64,000 bases of DNA from Mediterraneibacter hominis (GCF_014287475.1 NZ_JACOPF010000001.1:434001-498000), one strand, 5' to 3'. Positions 24,545-33,115 are shown, counted from the stretch's first letter. Numbers and translations are program-made. Notes: generated from the sequence alone by a model not told the origin.

Positions 24545-25708
24545 ATGTATGAGTATCATTGCCTGAATCCGATTGCCGAGATCGGACTGGAACAGTTTGG
24601 AGAGAAATATGCAGCAACAGAGAATATAGATGAGGCAGATGCAGTGCTGGTAAGAAGCGCATCCATGCATGATATGGAATTGGGGGACAGTCTGAAAGCA
24701 ATTGCCCGCGCAGGAGCAGGAGTGAACAACATTCCTCTGGACAAATGTGCCGAGAAGGGGATTGTTGTGTTTAATACGCCCGGAGCAAACGCAAATGGAG
24801 TAAAAGAGCTGGTGCTTGCCGGAATGCTGCTTTCCGCAAGAGATATTATCGGCGGGATTAACTGGGTAGAGGAGCATGAGGAAGACGGAGATCTCGCTAA
24901 GATCACAGAGAAAAAGAAAAAAGCGTTTGCAGGGACAGAGCTGGAAGGAAAGAAATTAGGCGTGATCGGTTTGGGCGCTATCGGGGTGCTTGTAGCAAAT
25001 ACAGCAACGCATCTGGGAATGGATGTATACGGATATGATCCATATATTTCTGTAGACACTGCATGGAAATTGTCCAGAAATATCCATCATGCAAAAACAG
25101 TAGATGAACTTTACAAAGAATGTGATTATATTACGATTCATGTACCTGCGACACCGGATACGAAAGGAATGATTGACAAAGGTGCGATCAGCCTGATGAA
25201 AAAGAATGTAGTCATTTTAAATTTCGCGCGTGACGTCCTTGTAAACAGTGAAGACATGGTAGATGCTCTTGTATCCGGTTCGGTAAAATGTTATGTGACA
25301 GATTTCCCGACACCGGAAATAGCAGGCGTAAAAGGGGCGATCGTCATTCCGCATCTGGGAGCTTCCACAGAAGAATCAGAAGATAACTGCGCGCGTATGG
25401 CAGTTGCAGAGGTCATTGATTATCTGGAAAATGGAAACATTGTACACTCTGTAAATTATCCGGATTGTGACATGGGACCAAAAGGGGAAGGCACACGTAT
25501 TACCGTACTCCACCATAATATTCCCAATATGCTGGGGCAGTTTACTACATTGCTGGCAGAGGAAAATTTAAACATTGCTCTGATGAGCAACAAAAGCAGA
25601 AATGAGTATGCATATACGATGATGGATGTAGACGCGAATGTGCCGGCCGATCTGATAGAGAAGTTCGGAAGCATTGAAGGAGTATTAAAAGTACGAATCA
25701 TTCAGTAG
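24545..25708 (+). CDS. serA: D-3-phosphoglycerate dehydrogenase
   Basis: A 387-aa D-2-hydroxyacid dehydrogenase of the short SerA type. Substrate domain first (VRSASMHDME, then IARAGAGVNNIPL), Rossmann fold with GVIGLGAIGVLVA (near 138-150), catalytic Arg in LNFARDVLVNS, Glu in the following helix, and His in VIPHLGASTEESEDN. The last 80 residues form an ACT domain (RITVLHHNIPNMLGQFTTLL), which allows serine feedback. Starts one base after serC. The intrinsic terminator at 25719 ends the operon. Confidence 0.95.
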   Translation: MYEYHCLNPIAEIGLEQFGEKYAATENIDEADAVLVRSASMHDMELGDSLKAIARAGAGVNNIPLDKCAEKGIVVFNTPGANANGVKELVLAGMLLSARDIIGGINWVEEHEEDGDLAKITEKKKKAFAGTELEGKKLGVIGLGAIGVLVANTATHLGMDVYGYDPYISVDTAWKLSRNIHHAKTVDELYKECDYITIHVPATPDTKGMIDKGAISLMKKNVVILNFARDVLVNSEDMVDALVSGSVKCYVTDFPTPEIAGVKGAIVIPHLGASTEESEDNCARMAVAEVIDYLENGNIVHSVNYPDCDMGPKGEGTRITVLHHNIPNMLGQFTTLLAEENLNIALMSNKSRNEYAYTMMDVDANVPADLIEKFGSIEGVLKVRIIQ

Positions 25709-25718
25709 AGAAAAGAAG

Positions 25719-25764
25719 AGACTGTACTGGCAGTTGTAAAAAATTGCCGATACAGTCTTTTTTA
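25719..25764 (+). terminator. Intrinsic terminator after serA
   Basis: AGACTGTA pairs with TACAGTCT, extended by TGGCA/TGCCG pairing inside, and is followed by TTTTTTATT. Confidence 0.88.
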
Positions 25765-25895
25765 TTGTATAGGAAACTTTGTTCCCTATACAATAAAACC
25801 CTCCGGGGGGGGATGCACACTGCGCGCAAGCGGAAAATGGCTGCTCACACAGCCGTGCTTCGGCGCGAGAATGTACTTTGCACATTCTTTTTTAT
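25764..25895. repeat. Composite hairpin region downstream of serA
   Basis: Three further structures follow the terminator: ATTGTATAGG (25764-25773) pairing with CCTATACAAT (25785-25794); a GC-rich stretch at about 25797-25867, with GGCTG/CAGCC pairing and a GCGC-AAGC / GCTT-GGCGC outer stem; and a terminator-like AGAATGT/ACATTCT hairpin (25868-25888) with TTTTTT. The TATAGGAAACTTT piece recurs at about 58002-58014. No protein is credible here; the unit looks like an inserted or duplicated noncoding element. Confidence 0.55.
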
Positions 25896-25914
25896 TTAGC
25901 AGGAGATTTTGTAG

Positions 25915-25949
25915 TTGACATGTAATGTATAAATGTATACAATTATACA
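25915..25949 (+). promoter_or_regulatory. Promoter and overlapping GntR-type operator before citrate synthase gene
   Basis: TTGACA (25915-25920), 17 bases, TACAAT (25938-25943) form the promoter. TGTATA-CAAT-TATACA (25934-25949) is a 6-bp-arm palindrome lying on the -10, and an overlapping ATGTATAAATGTATAC repeats the half-site. The operon carries its own FCD-type GntR gene, which is the likely ligand (inference). Confidence 0.65.
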
Positions 25950-25996
25950 AAGAAAGAAAAAGAGCGGCGGTCTGCTCTGGATAATGGGAGGAAAGC

Positions 25997-27385
25997 ATGG
26001 AAGACAGAAAAGTATTTATGAACCAACATACAAATCTTTTAGAATTAGAAGAACATATGTATCCTTTGGTAGATGTAAAGACACCCAATGTCTTTAGAAA
26101 TCTATTTCGCTATGATGAAATTCCTAAAATTGCGTTTAACGATCGCATCGTACCGCATCATATGCCGGATGAAATATGGATTACGGATACGACATTCCGC
26201 GACGGACAGCAATCCCGTGCACCATATACGACAGAACAGATTGTGACAATTTTTGATTACCTGCACCGTCTTGGCGGACCGAAGGGAAAAATCCGTCAAA
26301 GTGAATTCTTTTTGTACAGTAAAAAGGATAGGGATGCCGTATACAAATGTCTGGAGAAAGGGTATGCATTTCCGGAGGTAACAAGCTGGATACGCGCCAG
26401 CAAAAAGGACTTTCAGTTAGTAAAAGATATTGGGTTGAAAGAGACGGGCGTGCTGGTTAGCTGTTCCGACTATCATATTTTTTATAAGCTGAAAAAAACA
26501 CGACGCGAAGCAATGGAACATTATCTTTCCGTTATTCGGGATTGTCTGGAGATAGGTGTAAGGCCGAGATGCCATCTGGAGGATATTACCCGTTCAGATA
26601 TTTACGGGTTTGTTATTCCATTTTGTGTAGAATTAATGAAACTGATGGAAGAATATAAAATACCAGTAAAAGTACGGGTCTGTGATACAATGGGATATGG
26701 CGTGAATTTTCCAGGAGCAGTAATTCCGCGTTCTATTCCAGGGATTATATATGGCTTGATGACACACGCGGGGGTTCCAAGCGAGTTGATTGAGTTTCAT
26801 GGGCATAATGACTTTTATAAAGCAGTGAATAATTCAACAACTGCATGGCTGTACGGGGCATCGGGAGTGAACTGTTCTCTGTTTGGAATCGGGGAACGTA
26901 CGGGAAATACTCCATTGGAAGCAATGGTATTTGAATATGCGCAGCTAAAGGGGACGCTGGATGGAATGGATACCAGAGTGATTACAGAGCTTGCAGAGTA
27001 TTACGAGGAGGAAATCGGATACCATATTCCGTCTGGAACTCCGTTTGTAGGAAAGAACTTTAATGTGACAAAGGCCGGAATTCATGCGGACGGTATGCTC
27101 AAAAGTGAAGAAATATATAATATTTTTGACACAGAAAAGTTTTTAAATCGTCCGGCGCGTGTATCTGTATCCAATACATCCGGCGCTGCCGGAATTGCCT
27201 ACTGGATCAATGCCTTTTATAAACTGCCAAAAGAACGCCAGGTGGACAAAAATTCTGCACTGGTCAGCCAGGTGAAGGACTGGGTGGACAAAGAATATGA
27301 AGATGGAAGAGTAACTGTCTTGACAGATGAGGAATTAGTTGAGAAAATAAGTAGTATATGTGAGCATTTACATATCACACTGTAA
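25997..27385 (+). CDS. Predicted Re-citrate synthase (2-isopropylmalate/homocitrate synthase superfamily)
   Basis: A 462-aa TIM-barrel enzyme of the HMGL-like Claisen condensation group. The metal/acceptor motif ITDTTFRDGQQSR is near residue 60; the later metal pair is EFHGHNDF; and VNCSLFGIGERTGNTPLEAM is the family signature. It lacks the long regulatory LeuA domain of 2-isopropylmalate synthase. The sequence style resembles the Re-type citrate synthase described in Clostridium kluyveri, and the operon partner is isocitrate dehydrogenase, which together argue for oxaloacetate plus acetyl-CoA to citrate. Homocitrate synthase is the main alternative. Start behind GGGAGG. No Si-type gltA is in the window. 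Confidence 0.7.
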   Translation: MEDRKVFMNQHTNLLELEEHMYPLVDVKTPNVFRNLFRYDEIPKIAFNDRIVPHHMPDEIWITDTTFRDGQQSRAPYTTEQIVTIFDYLHRLGGPKGKIRQSEFFLYSKKDRDAVYKCLEKGYAFPEVTSWIRASKKDFQLVKDIGLKETGVLVSCSDYHIFYKLKKTRREAMEHYLSVIRDCLEIGVRPRCHLEDITRSDIYGFVIPFCVELMKLMEEYKIPVKVRVCDTMGYGVNFPGAVIPRSIPGIIYGLMTHAGVPSELIEFHGHNDFYKAVNNSTTAWLYGASGVNCSLFGIGERTGNTPLEAMVFEYAQLKGTLDGMDTRVITELAEYYEEEIGYHIPSGTPFVGKNFNVTKAGIHADGMLKSEEIYNIFDTEKFLNRPARVSVSNTSGAAGIAYWINAFYKLPKERQVDKNSALVSQVKDWVDKEYEDGRVTVLTDEELVEKISSICEHLHITL

Positions 27386-27401
27386 CCAGGAGGCTTTCTA
27401 C

Positions 27402-28067
27402 ATGGAAGAATATCAGGAGTATTCTCTTGGGGGAAAGGTGTTCCAGCGAATTCGGGAAGACATTCTCAAGGGAAAATATAAGGAACACGAGGAACTAAGA
27501 GAGAATACAATCGGAAAAGAATTAGGAGTGAGCCGTACCCCGGTGCGGGAGGCGTTAAGACAACTGGAGTTAGAAGGACTTGTTTCCATTATTCCGAATA
27601 AGGGAGCATATGTAACAGGAATTTCTCCAAAGGATGTAAAAGATATCTATATGATTCGTTCCATGCTGGAAGGGCTCTGTGCCAGATGGGCAACAGAGAA
27701 CATTACGGAAGAGCAAATGGAGGAGTTGGAGGAAACAATTCTTCTCTCTGAATTTCACATGAAACGAGAAGGCTCTTATAATGTAGAGCAGATTACAATG
27801 CTGGATGGAAGGTTTCACGCAATTTTATATGAAGCTTCCAACAGCAGAATTTTAAGCCATGTTCTTGCGGATTTTCATAAATATGTACAGCCGGCGAGAA
27901 AATCTTCAGTTGTATCGGAGGAGAGAGCAAGAAAGTCTATACGGGAACATAAACAGATTCTCAGAGCAATCCGAGATAAGGATCAAAATCTGGCGGAGCA
28001 GTTGGCAAATGAGCATATCCTGCATGTAATGCAGAACTTGAAAAAACAAGGATACGAAGATATTTAG
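27402..28067 (+). CDS. GntR-family regulator with FCD domain
   Basis: A 221-aa transcription factor: winged helix at about 10-75 (LRENTIGKELGVSRTPVREA, wing PNKGAYVTGI) and an FCD ligand domain at about 80-215 (IRSMLEGLCARWA, HAILYEASNSRIL). The ATG at 27402 has AGGAGG 10 bases before it; an upstream start would overlap the previous gene without a site. It lies between the predicted citrate synthase and icd, so it probably senses a metabolite of this branch (citrate or 2-oxoglutarate are guesses) and controls its own operon through the palindrome at 25934-25949. Confidence 0.88.
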   Translation: MEEYQEYSLGGKVFQRIREDILKGKYKEHEELRENTIGKELGVSRTPVREALRQLELEGLVSIIPNKGAYVTGISPKDVKDIYMIRSMLEGLCARWATENITEEQMEELEETILLSEFHMKREGSYNVEQITMLDGRFHAILYEASNSRILSHVLADFHKYVQPARKSSVVSEERARKSIREHKQILRAIRDKDQNLAEQLANEHILHVMQNLKKQGYEDI

Positions 28068-28079
28068 GAGGAGACAAAA

Positions 28080-29276
28080 ATGGAAAAAATCAAGATGACG
28101 ACGCCGCTTGTTGAGATGGATGGAGATGAAATGACAAGAATTCTTTGGAAAATGATCAAAGAAAATCTCCTTAATCCTTATATTGACCTGAAGACAGAAT
28201 ATTATGACCTTGGATTGGAACACAGAAATGAGACGGACGATCAAGTGACAATCGATTCTGCAAACGCGACAAAAAAATATAAAGTCGCTGTAAAATGTGC
28301 TACGATTACGCCGAATGCCGCACGGATGGAGGAATATGATTTAAAAGAAATGTGGAAGAGTCCAAATGGAACGATTCGTGCAATTTTAGACGGGACTGTT
28401 TTTAGAGCGCCGATTGTAGTAAAAGGGATTGAGCCATGTGTAAAGAATTGGAAAAAGCCGATTACAATCGCAAGACACGCTTACGGGGATGTCTATAAAG
28501 GAACAGAGATGAAAATTCCCAAAGCAGGAAAGGTAGAGCTTGTATATACGGCGGAGGACGGAACACAGGAAAAGGAACTCGTGCATGTATTTGACAGTCC
28601 GGGCATTGTACAGGGGATGCACAATATCAGTAAGTCTATTGAGAGCTTCGCGCGAAGCTGCTTTAATTATGCACTGGATACAAAGCAAGACCTCTGGTTT
28701 GCAACGAAGGATACGATTTCTAAAAAATATGACCATACATTTAAAGATATTTTCCAGGAAATATATGACGCAGAGTATGACGAAAAATTTAAGCAGGCGG
28801 GAATCGAGTATTTTTATACTTTAATTGACGACGCTGTGGCAAGAGTAATGAAATCAGAGGGCGGGTACATATGGGCATGTAAAAATTATGACGGAGATGT
28901 TATGAGCGATATGGTATCCTCTGCGTTTGGCTCGCTTGCTATGATGACCTCAGTGCTTGTATCTCCAGAAGGATATTATGAATATGAGGCTGCACATGGA
29001 ACGGTACAGCGCCACTATTATAAACACTTAAAAGGGGAAGAAACCTCTACGAACTCCGTAGCAACTATTTTTGCCTGGAGTGGTGCTTTAAGAAAACGCG
29101 GTGAACTAGATGGAAATAAAGAACTCATGGAATTTGCAGACAGGCTGGAAAAGGCAACCATCGATACAATCGAATCCGGCTCCATGACAAAAGACCTGGC
29201 ACTGATCACTACAATTGAAAATCCTACTGTATTAAACAGTAAAGAATTTATAAAAGCAATTGCCAAGAGATTGTAA
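28080..29276 (+). CDS. icd: NADP-dependent isocitrate dehydrogenase (type II)
   Basis: A 398-aa enzyme converting isocitrate to 2-oxoglutarate and CO2. It belongs to the dimeric type II group shared with eukaryotes: [18 protein letters not shown], then [40 protein letters not shown] with the Ser/Asn substrate motif, [20 protein letters not shown] for Mg, and [17 protein letters not shown] with NADP-type residues. It starts 12 bases after the GntR gene. In an anaerobe this enzyme with citrate synthase makes 2-oxoglutarate for glutamate. Aconitase is missing from the cluster. Confidence 0.95.
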   Translation: MEKIKMTTPLVEMDGDEMTRILWKMIKENLLNPYIDLKTEYYDLGLEHRNETDDQVTIDSANATKKYKVAVKCATITPNAARMEEYDLKEMWKSPNGTIRAILDGTVFRAPIVVKGIEPCVKNWKKPITIARHAYGDVYKGTEMKIPKAGKVELVYTAEDGTQEKELVHVFDSPGIVQGMHNISKSIESFARSCFNYALDTKQDLWFATKDTISKKYDHTFKDIFQEIYDAEYDEKFKQAGIEYFYTLIDDAVARVMKSEGGYIWACKNYDGDVMSDMVSSAFGSLAMMTSVLVSPEGYYEYEAAHGTVQRHYYKHLKGEETSTNSVATIFAWSGALRKRGELDGNKELMEFADRLEKATIDTIESGSMTKDLALITTIENPTVLNSKEFIKAIAKRL

Positions 29277-29278
29277 TA

Positions 29279-29352
29279 TAAATTTAACGAAGTAATAAGC
29301 AGTGCGAAAAGAAGCGTATGAGAAATTAAGTTAGCACTGCGGAAAATGTTAA
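29279..29352 (+). repeat. Type 3 repeat, short copy
   Basis: AAATTTAACGAAGTAATAAG followed by CAGTGCGAAAAGAA, and GCGTATGAGAAATTAAG followed by TTAGCACTGCGGAAAA. The arms GCAGTGC and GCACTGC can pair. The same two blocks, in reverse and split by about 84 bases, lie at 48895-49054. Confidence 0.65.
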
Positions 29353-29386
29353 AAGATACTATCGGGAAATAGATAGTTCTAAATGG

Positions 29387-29422
29387 GAGGCAGATGTAAC
29401 TCATGTGAGTTACATCTGCCTC
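29387..29422. terminator. 17-bp stem hairpin after icd
   Basis: A perfect 17-bp stem (29387-29403 with 29406-29422) with a 2-nt loop. It ends the citrate synthase-icd unit, possibly with the next hairpin. Confidence 0.7.
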
Positions 29423-29432
29423 TTAGACTGTC

Positions 29433-29475
29433 AAAGAACCCCTGTCAAGCTATGGCGAGACAGAGGTTCTTTTTC
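29433..29475. terminator. Intrinsic terminator
   Basis: AAAGAACCCCTGTC (29433-29446) pairs with GACAGAGGTTCTTT (29459-29472), followed by TTTCTG on plus; the minus strand also has a T-run start. It lies between converging icd and the Crp-type gene. Confidence 0.75.
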
Positions 29476-29563
29476 TGTAAAGAAGCAATGCCGGAAGTTA
29501 TAACTGATAGTGGCAAAATGAGGAGTTTTAACATACCATTCACACATCTCTGATACGATTATA

Positions 29564-30259
29564 TCAAAAAAGCCAGCTGACCAGACGTAGTATTTTTTTA
29601 TATTGCTTATGGCTGATATATATTTTTCCTTTTGTGACCGTAATCATATTGTCTTCTTTGAATTTTGAGATATAGCGATTGAGCGAACGAACATCAATAT
29701 TAAGAAAATCGCTGATATGCTGTCTGGTTTCGAGTATTTTAACATCATCGCGATATGCTGAAGGATAGGATGTTCTGTAAACCTGATAGCGATCGAGCAA
29801 GTAGTATAAAATGTTTTCTTCGGTTGTACTGGCCTTACAGTTATTTATAAAGTTTAATGCGTTATTTAGGCGCATGTTTACATTTTTCAAAATAGATAAT
29901 GCAAACTGTGGATATTTGTGATGATAAAACAGAAAATCATCTTTCGACATTTTCAGTACGACAAGTTTGGTGATGCTTACAGTGGTTGCATAGCATCTGT
30001 TCATAGGAGAGGAGATACATGCCATCCCAATAATATCTAAACTTGTCATGTAATATCCTATGATTGTGCTGCCGTTTGGAAGAGGTTTCATTACACCGCA
30101 GATTCCGTCTAATATTATGTATATATTGTCAAGGATCTGATCTTTCTCAACAACTGTAGATTTTGGCGGATATGAAATTACTTGAAAGGATTTCAGCTCT
30201 GAATCTTCAAAGCAGCTAAATAATGCCTCGATATAAGGAAAATCTTTTAAAATATCCAT
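29564..30259 (-). CDS. Crp/Fnr-family transcriptional regulator
   Basis: A 231-aa protein with an N-terminal cyclic-nucleotide-binding-like beta roll (about 15-135; KDQILDNIYIILDGICGVMK, GYYMTSLDIIGMACI) and a C-terminal winged helix (about 150-225; LETRQHISDFLNIDVRSLNRYISKFKE is the recognition helix area). No cluster of cysteines suited to Fnr is seen, so the effector is a small molecule or unknown. It is divergent from the deoxynucleoside-salvage operon, and a near-palindrome 41.5 bases from that operon's predicted start suggests that it activates it. Ligand unknown. Confidence 0.88.
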   Translation of the reverse strand: MDILKDFPYIEALFSCFEDSELKSFQVISYPPKSTVVEKDQILDNIYIILDGICGVMKPLPNGSTIIGYYMTSLDIIGMACISSPMNRCYATTVSITKLVVLKMSKDDFLFYHHKYPQFALSILKNVNMRLNNALNFINNCKASTTEENILYYLLDRYQVYRTSYPSAYRDDVKILETRQHISDFLNIDVRSLNRYISKFKEDNMITVTKGKIYISHKQYKKILRLVSWLF

Positions 30260-30325
30260 ACAATACCCCTTGCAGATGAAAAGCCAGTTAAGCCATGTGG
30301 AAGACTGGTCATGCTTATGAATTTA

Positions 30326-30354
30326 ATTATATAAAAATTTAAGAAGAATGTAAA
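30326..30354 (-). promoter_or_regulatory. Promoter of the Crp/Fnr-type gene
   Basis: On the minus strand TTTACA (complement of 30349-30354), 17 bases, TATAAT (complement of 30326-30331). Confidence 0.75.
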
Positions 30355-30392
30355 ACAAATAAATTTGTTTTTAGACACAATTTGGTCGAAAT

Positions 30393-30435
30393 TAGGGTAT
30401 ATGTCCTATTTTTTGTCGTTAAATTATGCTATCTT
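30393..30435 (+). promoter_or_regulatory. Candidate class II Crp-type activator site and extended -10 promoter
   Basis: TAGGGTATATGTCCTA at 30393-30408 is a near palindrome (6 of 8 pairs match). TGC-TATCTT (-10 at 30430-30435) is an extended -10 without a good -35. The predicted start near 30442 puts the site centre at about -41.5, the classical position for a Crp-family activator touching RNA polymerase. Confidence 0.5.
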
Positions 30436-30455
30436 TATTTTGAAAATTATAGGGT

Positions 30456-30469
30456 ATGTTGTACAACAT
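30456..30469. promoter_or_regulatory. Perfect 14-bp palindrome in the aldolase leader
   Basis: ATGTTGTACAACAT at 30456-30469 is its own reverse complement and lies just downstream of the predicted transcription start, about 26 bases before the aldolase ATG. It could be an operator for a second regulator. No matching site was seen elsewhere in the window. Confidence 0.45.
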
Positions 30470-30494
30470 TAATAAAATTGGAAAGGATGAAAGG

Positions 30495-31082
30495 ATGAAG
30501 CAGGATGTACTCAGGATTGCAAAAAAAGCATTTGATGAAAAGCTGATGGCAGGTACAAGCGGAAACATAAGCGTATTTGACAGAGATTCAGGATTGATGG
30601 CAATTACACCAAGTTCATATGATTACGGAATTATGGAAGAGAAGGATATCGTAGTAACAGACTTGGACGGAAATGTTGAAGAAGGATGGCTCAGACCGTC
30701 CTCAGAATGGAAAATGCATGCAGAAATATACCGGAATGTAGAACACGTCAATGCAGTTGTGCATACACATTCGCCTTATGCGACAAGCTTTGCTGTGCTT
30801 CAAAAAGAGATTCCTGTCATATTAATAGAAATGCTCCCTTTTTTGAATGGAAGCTTGGAGGTGAGTCCGTATGCCAGTCAGGGGAGTTCTCAAGTAGGAT
30901 TAAATGCAGTGCCTATTTTAAAGAGAAAAAATGCCTGTCTTATGGCTAATCATGGAGTGGTAGCAGTCGGAAAAGATGTTGATCAGGCATATTTGTCCAG
31001 TGTATATGCAGAAGACGTGGCAAAAGTCTACCATATGGCACTGACGGTCGGGACGCCCGTCGAGATAAACGGAGAAGATTAG
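30495..31082 (+). CDS. Class II aldolase (fuculose-1-phosphate/5-deoxyribulose-1-phosphate aldolase type)
   Basis: A 195-aa zinc aldolase of the AraD/FucA family. The phosphate-binding GTSGNIS is near residue 22-28, the catalytic Glu and SSEWKMHAEIYR follow, zinc ligands come from HTHSPYA (two His) and ANHGVVAVG (third His). It cleaves a ketose-1-phosphate to DHAP and an aldehyde. With PNP, an MtnA-like isomerase and an adenosine-type deaminase in the same operon, the expected substrate is a 5-deoxyribulose-1-phosphate (giving acetaldehyde) or its methylthio form. L-fuculose-1-phosphate aldolase is the alternative if the context is ignored. The ATG at 30495 lies 8 bases after GGAAAGG. Confidence 0.85.
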   Translation: MKQDVLRIAKKAFDEKLMAGTSGNISVFDRDSGLMAITPSSYDYGIMEEKDIVVTDLDGNVEEGWLRPSSEWKMHAEIYRNVEHVNAVVHTHSPYATSFAVLQKEIPVILIEMLPFLNGSLEVSPYASQGSSQVGLNAVPILKRKNACLMANHGVVAVGKDVDQAYLSSVYAEDVAKVYHMALTVGTPVEINGED

Positions 31083-31157
31083 TTTTATTTGAATTTTTTT
31101 GTTCAGGGATTGTTATGACAATCATAAATTTTGAAAAGTGACACGGAAAGGGATTAA

Positions 31158-31994
31158 ATGAATTCTGCTTATGAAAAATTGTTAAAATGTTATGAGGATG
31201 TCAGAAAAAAAGTTGACTTCAAACCAGAGCTGGCGCTAATCCTCGGATCGGGGCTGGGAGATTATGCAGAGAGTATTCAAGTAGAAACCATATTAAATTA
31301 CAGTGATATTAAAGAATTTCCAACGTCTACAGTGGAAGGACATAAAGGAAGGTTTGTCTTCGGATATGTGGGGGAAACTCCGATTGTAATCATGCAGGGG
31401 CGAGTGCATTACTATGAGGGATACTCCATGGAGGATGTTGTTCTTCCTACAAGACTGATGAAGTTAATGGGAGCGAAGGTATTATTCCTGACGAATGCTT
31501 CCGGAAGTGTAAATCCAGAGCTTCAGCCGGGGGATTTTATGATGCTCACAGATCAGATTGCTTCCTTTATTCCTTCGCCGCTGCGAGGAGAAAACAGAGG
31601 AGAATTGGGAGTTCGCTTTCCCGATATGGCAGAAGTATACAACCGGAATTTAAGAAACATTATTAAACAAGTAGCGGAGGATTTGGATATTTCTGTTAAA
31701 GACGGGATTTATGTTCAATTGCCTGGCCCTCAGTTTGAATCTCCGGCAGAGATAAGAATGTGCAGAATGTTGGGAGCTGATGCGGTTGGAATGAGTACGG
31801 CGTGTGAAGCGTTGGCTGCAAATCATATGAATATGAAAGTTTGCGGGATTTCCTGTATAACAAATTTAGGAGCTGGGATGTCAGGGGAGCCATTGACAAG
31901 CGAAGAAGTATATGAAATTTCTAAAAGGACTGCTCCATTATTTAAAAAGTTACTTACAGAAACTATCGTTAGAATTGGGAAATATTATCAATAA
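31158..31994 (+). CDS. Purine nucleoside phosphorylase (trimeric, 6-oxopurine type)
   Basis: A 278-aa PNP that splits purine nucleosides with phosphate into base and (deoxy)ribose-1-phosphate. Visible are LILGSGLG (phosphate loop), TVEGHKGRFVFG, MQGRVHYYEGY, LTNASGSVN, PGPQFESPAEIRMCRMLGAD (with the purine-contacting Glu) and SCITNLGAG where the Asn marks preference for hypoxanthine/guanine over adenine. MTA phosphorylase of the adenine-specific kind would differ here. This fits a route in which the adenosine analogue is first deaminated by the enzyme at 33116. Second gene of the operon. Confidence 0.9.
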   Translation: MNSAYEKLLKCYEDVRKKVDFKPELALILGSGLGDYAESIQVETILNYSDIKEFPTSTVEGHKGRFVFGYVGETPIVIMQGRVHYYEGYSMEDVVLPTRLMKLMGAKVLFLTNASGSVNPELQPGDFMMLTDQIASFIPSPLRGENRGELGVRFPDMAEVYNRNLRNIIKQVAEDLDISVKDGIYVQLPGPQFESPAEIRMCRMLGADAVGMSTACEALAANHMNMKVCGISCITNLGAGMSGEPLTSEEVYEISKRTAPLFKKLLTETIVRIGKYYQ

Positions 31995-32009
31995 GAGGAG
32001 AAGTTCATT

Positions 32010-33080
32010 ATGGGAATTCTAAAAGAATTAGAAGACGTTGACAATATAAAACTAAGTAAAGATAAGAGAGCTGTGATTATCATTGATCAGACAAAACTGC
32101 CTGGAATAACAGAGTATTTGACACTAACCACAGTGGAAGAATTCTATGAGGCAATTTTAAAGCTTCGAGTGAGGGGTGCGCCGGCGATCGGCATCTGTGC
32201 AGCATATGGGATGTATTGTCTGGCACAGACAATTGATACGACAAAATATGAAGCATTTCATAAAAAGTTCCATGAGTACAAGGAATATTTGAATTCATCC
32301 AGGCCGACGGCAGTTAATTTAAGCTGGGCGCTGAACAGGATGGAGCAGGTCGTGTTAAATAACAAAAACAGCACAGTAAAAGAAATTATAGAGCTTCTCG
32401 AAAGCGAAGCATATAAGATACAGTGGGAAGATATCGAAATGTGCCGAAAAATATCAAAATACGGTTTGACGCTTATCAAAGAAGGAGATGGGATTTTAAC
32501 TCACTGTAATACCGGACAGCTTGCAACGTCGAAATATGGTACAGCGCTAGGTCCGTTATTCCTGGGTAAAGAAAAAGGGCTGGAGTTTAAGGTGTTTGCA
32601 GATGAGACAAGACCGTTACTGCAAGGAGCGAGACTGACCTCGTATGAGCTTTGGAAGGCGGGGATAGATGTAACTCTGATCTGTGATAACATGGCTTCCG
32701 TTGTTATGAAAAATGGATGGATTCAGGCCTGTCTAGTCGGATGTGACAGAATAGCGGCAAACGGGGATGCGGCGAATAAGATCGGAACAAGCGGGGTTGC
32801 GATCCTGGCAAAGTATTATGGGATTCCGTTCTATGTTCTAGGTCCTACATCTACAATTGATGTCAACTGTAAGACAGGGGATGACATCAAGATAGAGCTT
32901 CGAAATCCGGACGAGATTAAGAAAGAATTTTATGAAAAACCAATGGCATTGGAAGAAGTGAAATGTTATAATCCTGCATTTGATGTTACCGATCATTCCC
33001 TTATTACGGCGATCGTGACGGAGAAAAGGATTTTAAGGCCGCCTTTCGACAGCAGTATCCGAAAGCTTTTTGAAGTATAG
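32010..33080 (+). CDS. MtnA-like (5-methylthio/5-deoxy)ribose-1-phosphate isomerase
   Basis: A 356-aa member of the MtnA/eIF2B-like isomerase family. The signatures are [13 protein letters not shown], the catalytic Cys in [26 protein letters not shown], and the catalytic Asp in [17 protein letters not shown]. It turns an aldose-1-phosphate made by PNP into the ketose-1-phosphate used by the aldolase. In the standard methionine salvage pathway MtnA is followed by MtnB, W/X, D and so on; none of those is here, so the product goes to the aldolase. RBS GAGGAG. Whether the sulfur-bearing or the plain 5-deoxy sugar is preferred cannot be read. Confidence 0.9.
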   Translation: MGILKELEDVDNIKLSKDKRAVIIIDQTKLPGITEYLTLTTVEEFYEAILKLRVRGAPAIGICAAYGMYCLAQTIDTTKYEAFHKKFHEYKEYLNSSRPTAVNLSWALNRMEQVVLNNKNSTVKEIIELLESEAYKIQWEDIEMCRKISKYGLTLIKEGDGILTHCNTGQLATSKYGTALGPLFLGKEKGLEFKVFADETRPLLQGARLTSYELWKAGIDVTLICDNMASVVMKNGWIQACLVGCDRIAANGDAANKIGTSGVAILAKYYGIPFYVLGPTSTIDVNCKTGDDIKIELRNPDEIKKEFYEKPMALEEVKCYNPAFDVTDHSLITAIVTEKRILRPPFDSSIRKLFEV

Positions 33081-33115
33081 TGTCATAAAGAATTGAGTTG
33101 TTTGGAGGTATGTTT

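Noticed and set aside
25997..27385. Annotation as histone-lysine methyltransferase or as LeuA
   Set aside because: The barrel carries HMGL/citrate-type motifs; no SET domain, and no LeuA regulatory domain, and the neighbours are icd and a GntR regulator.
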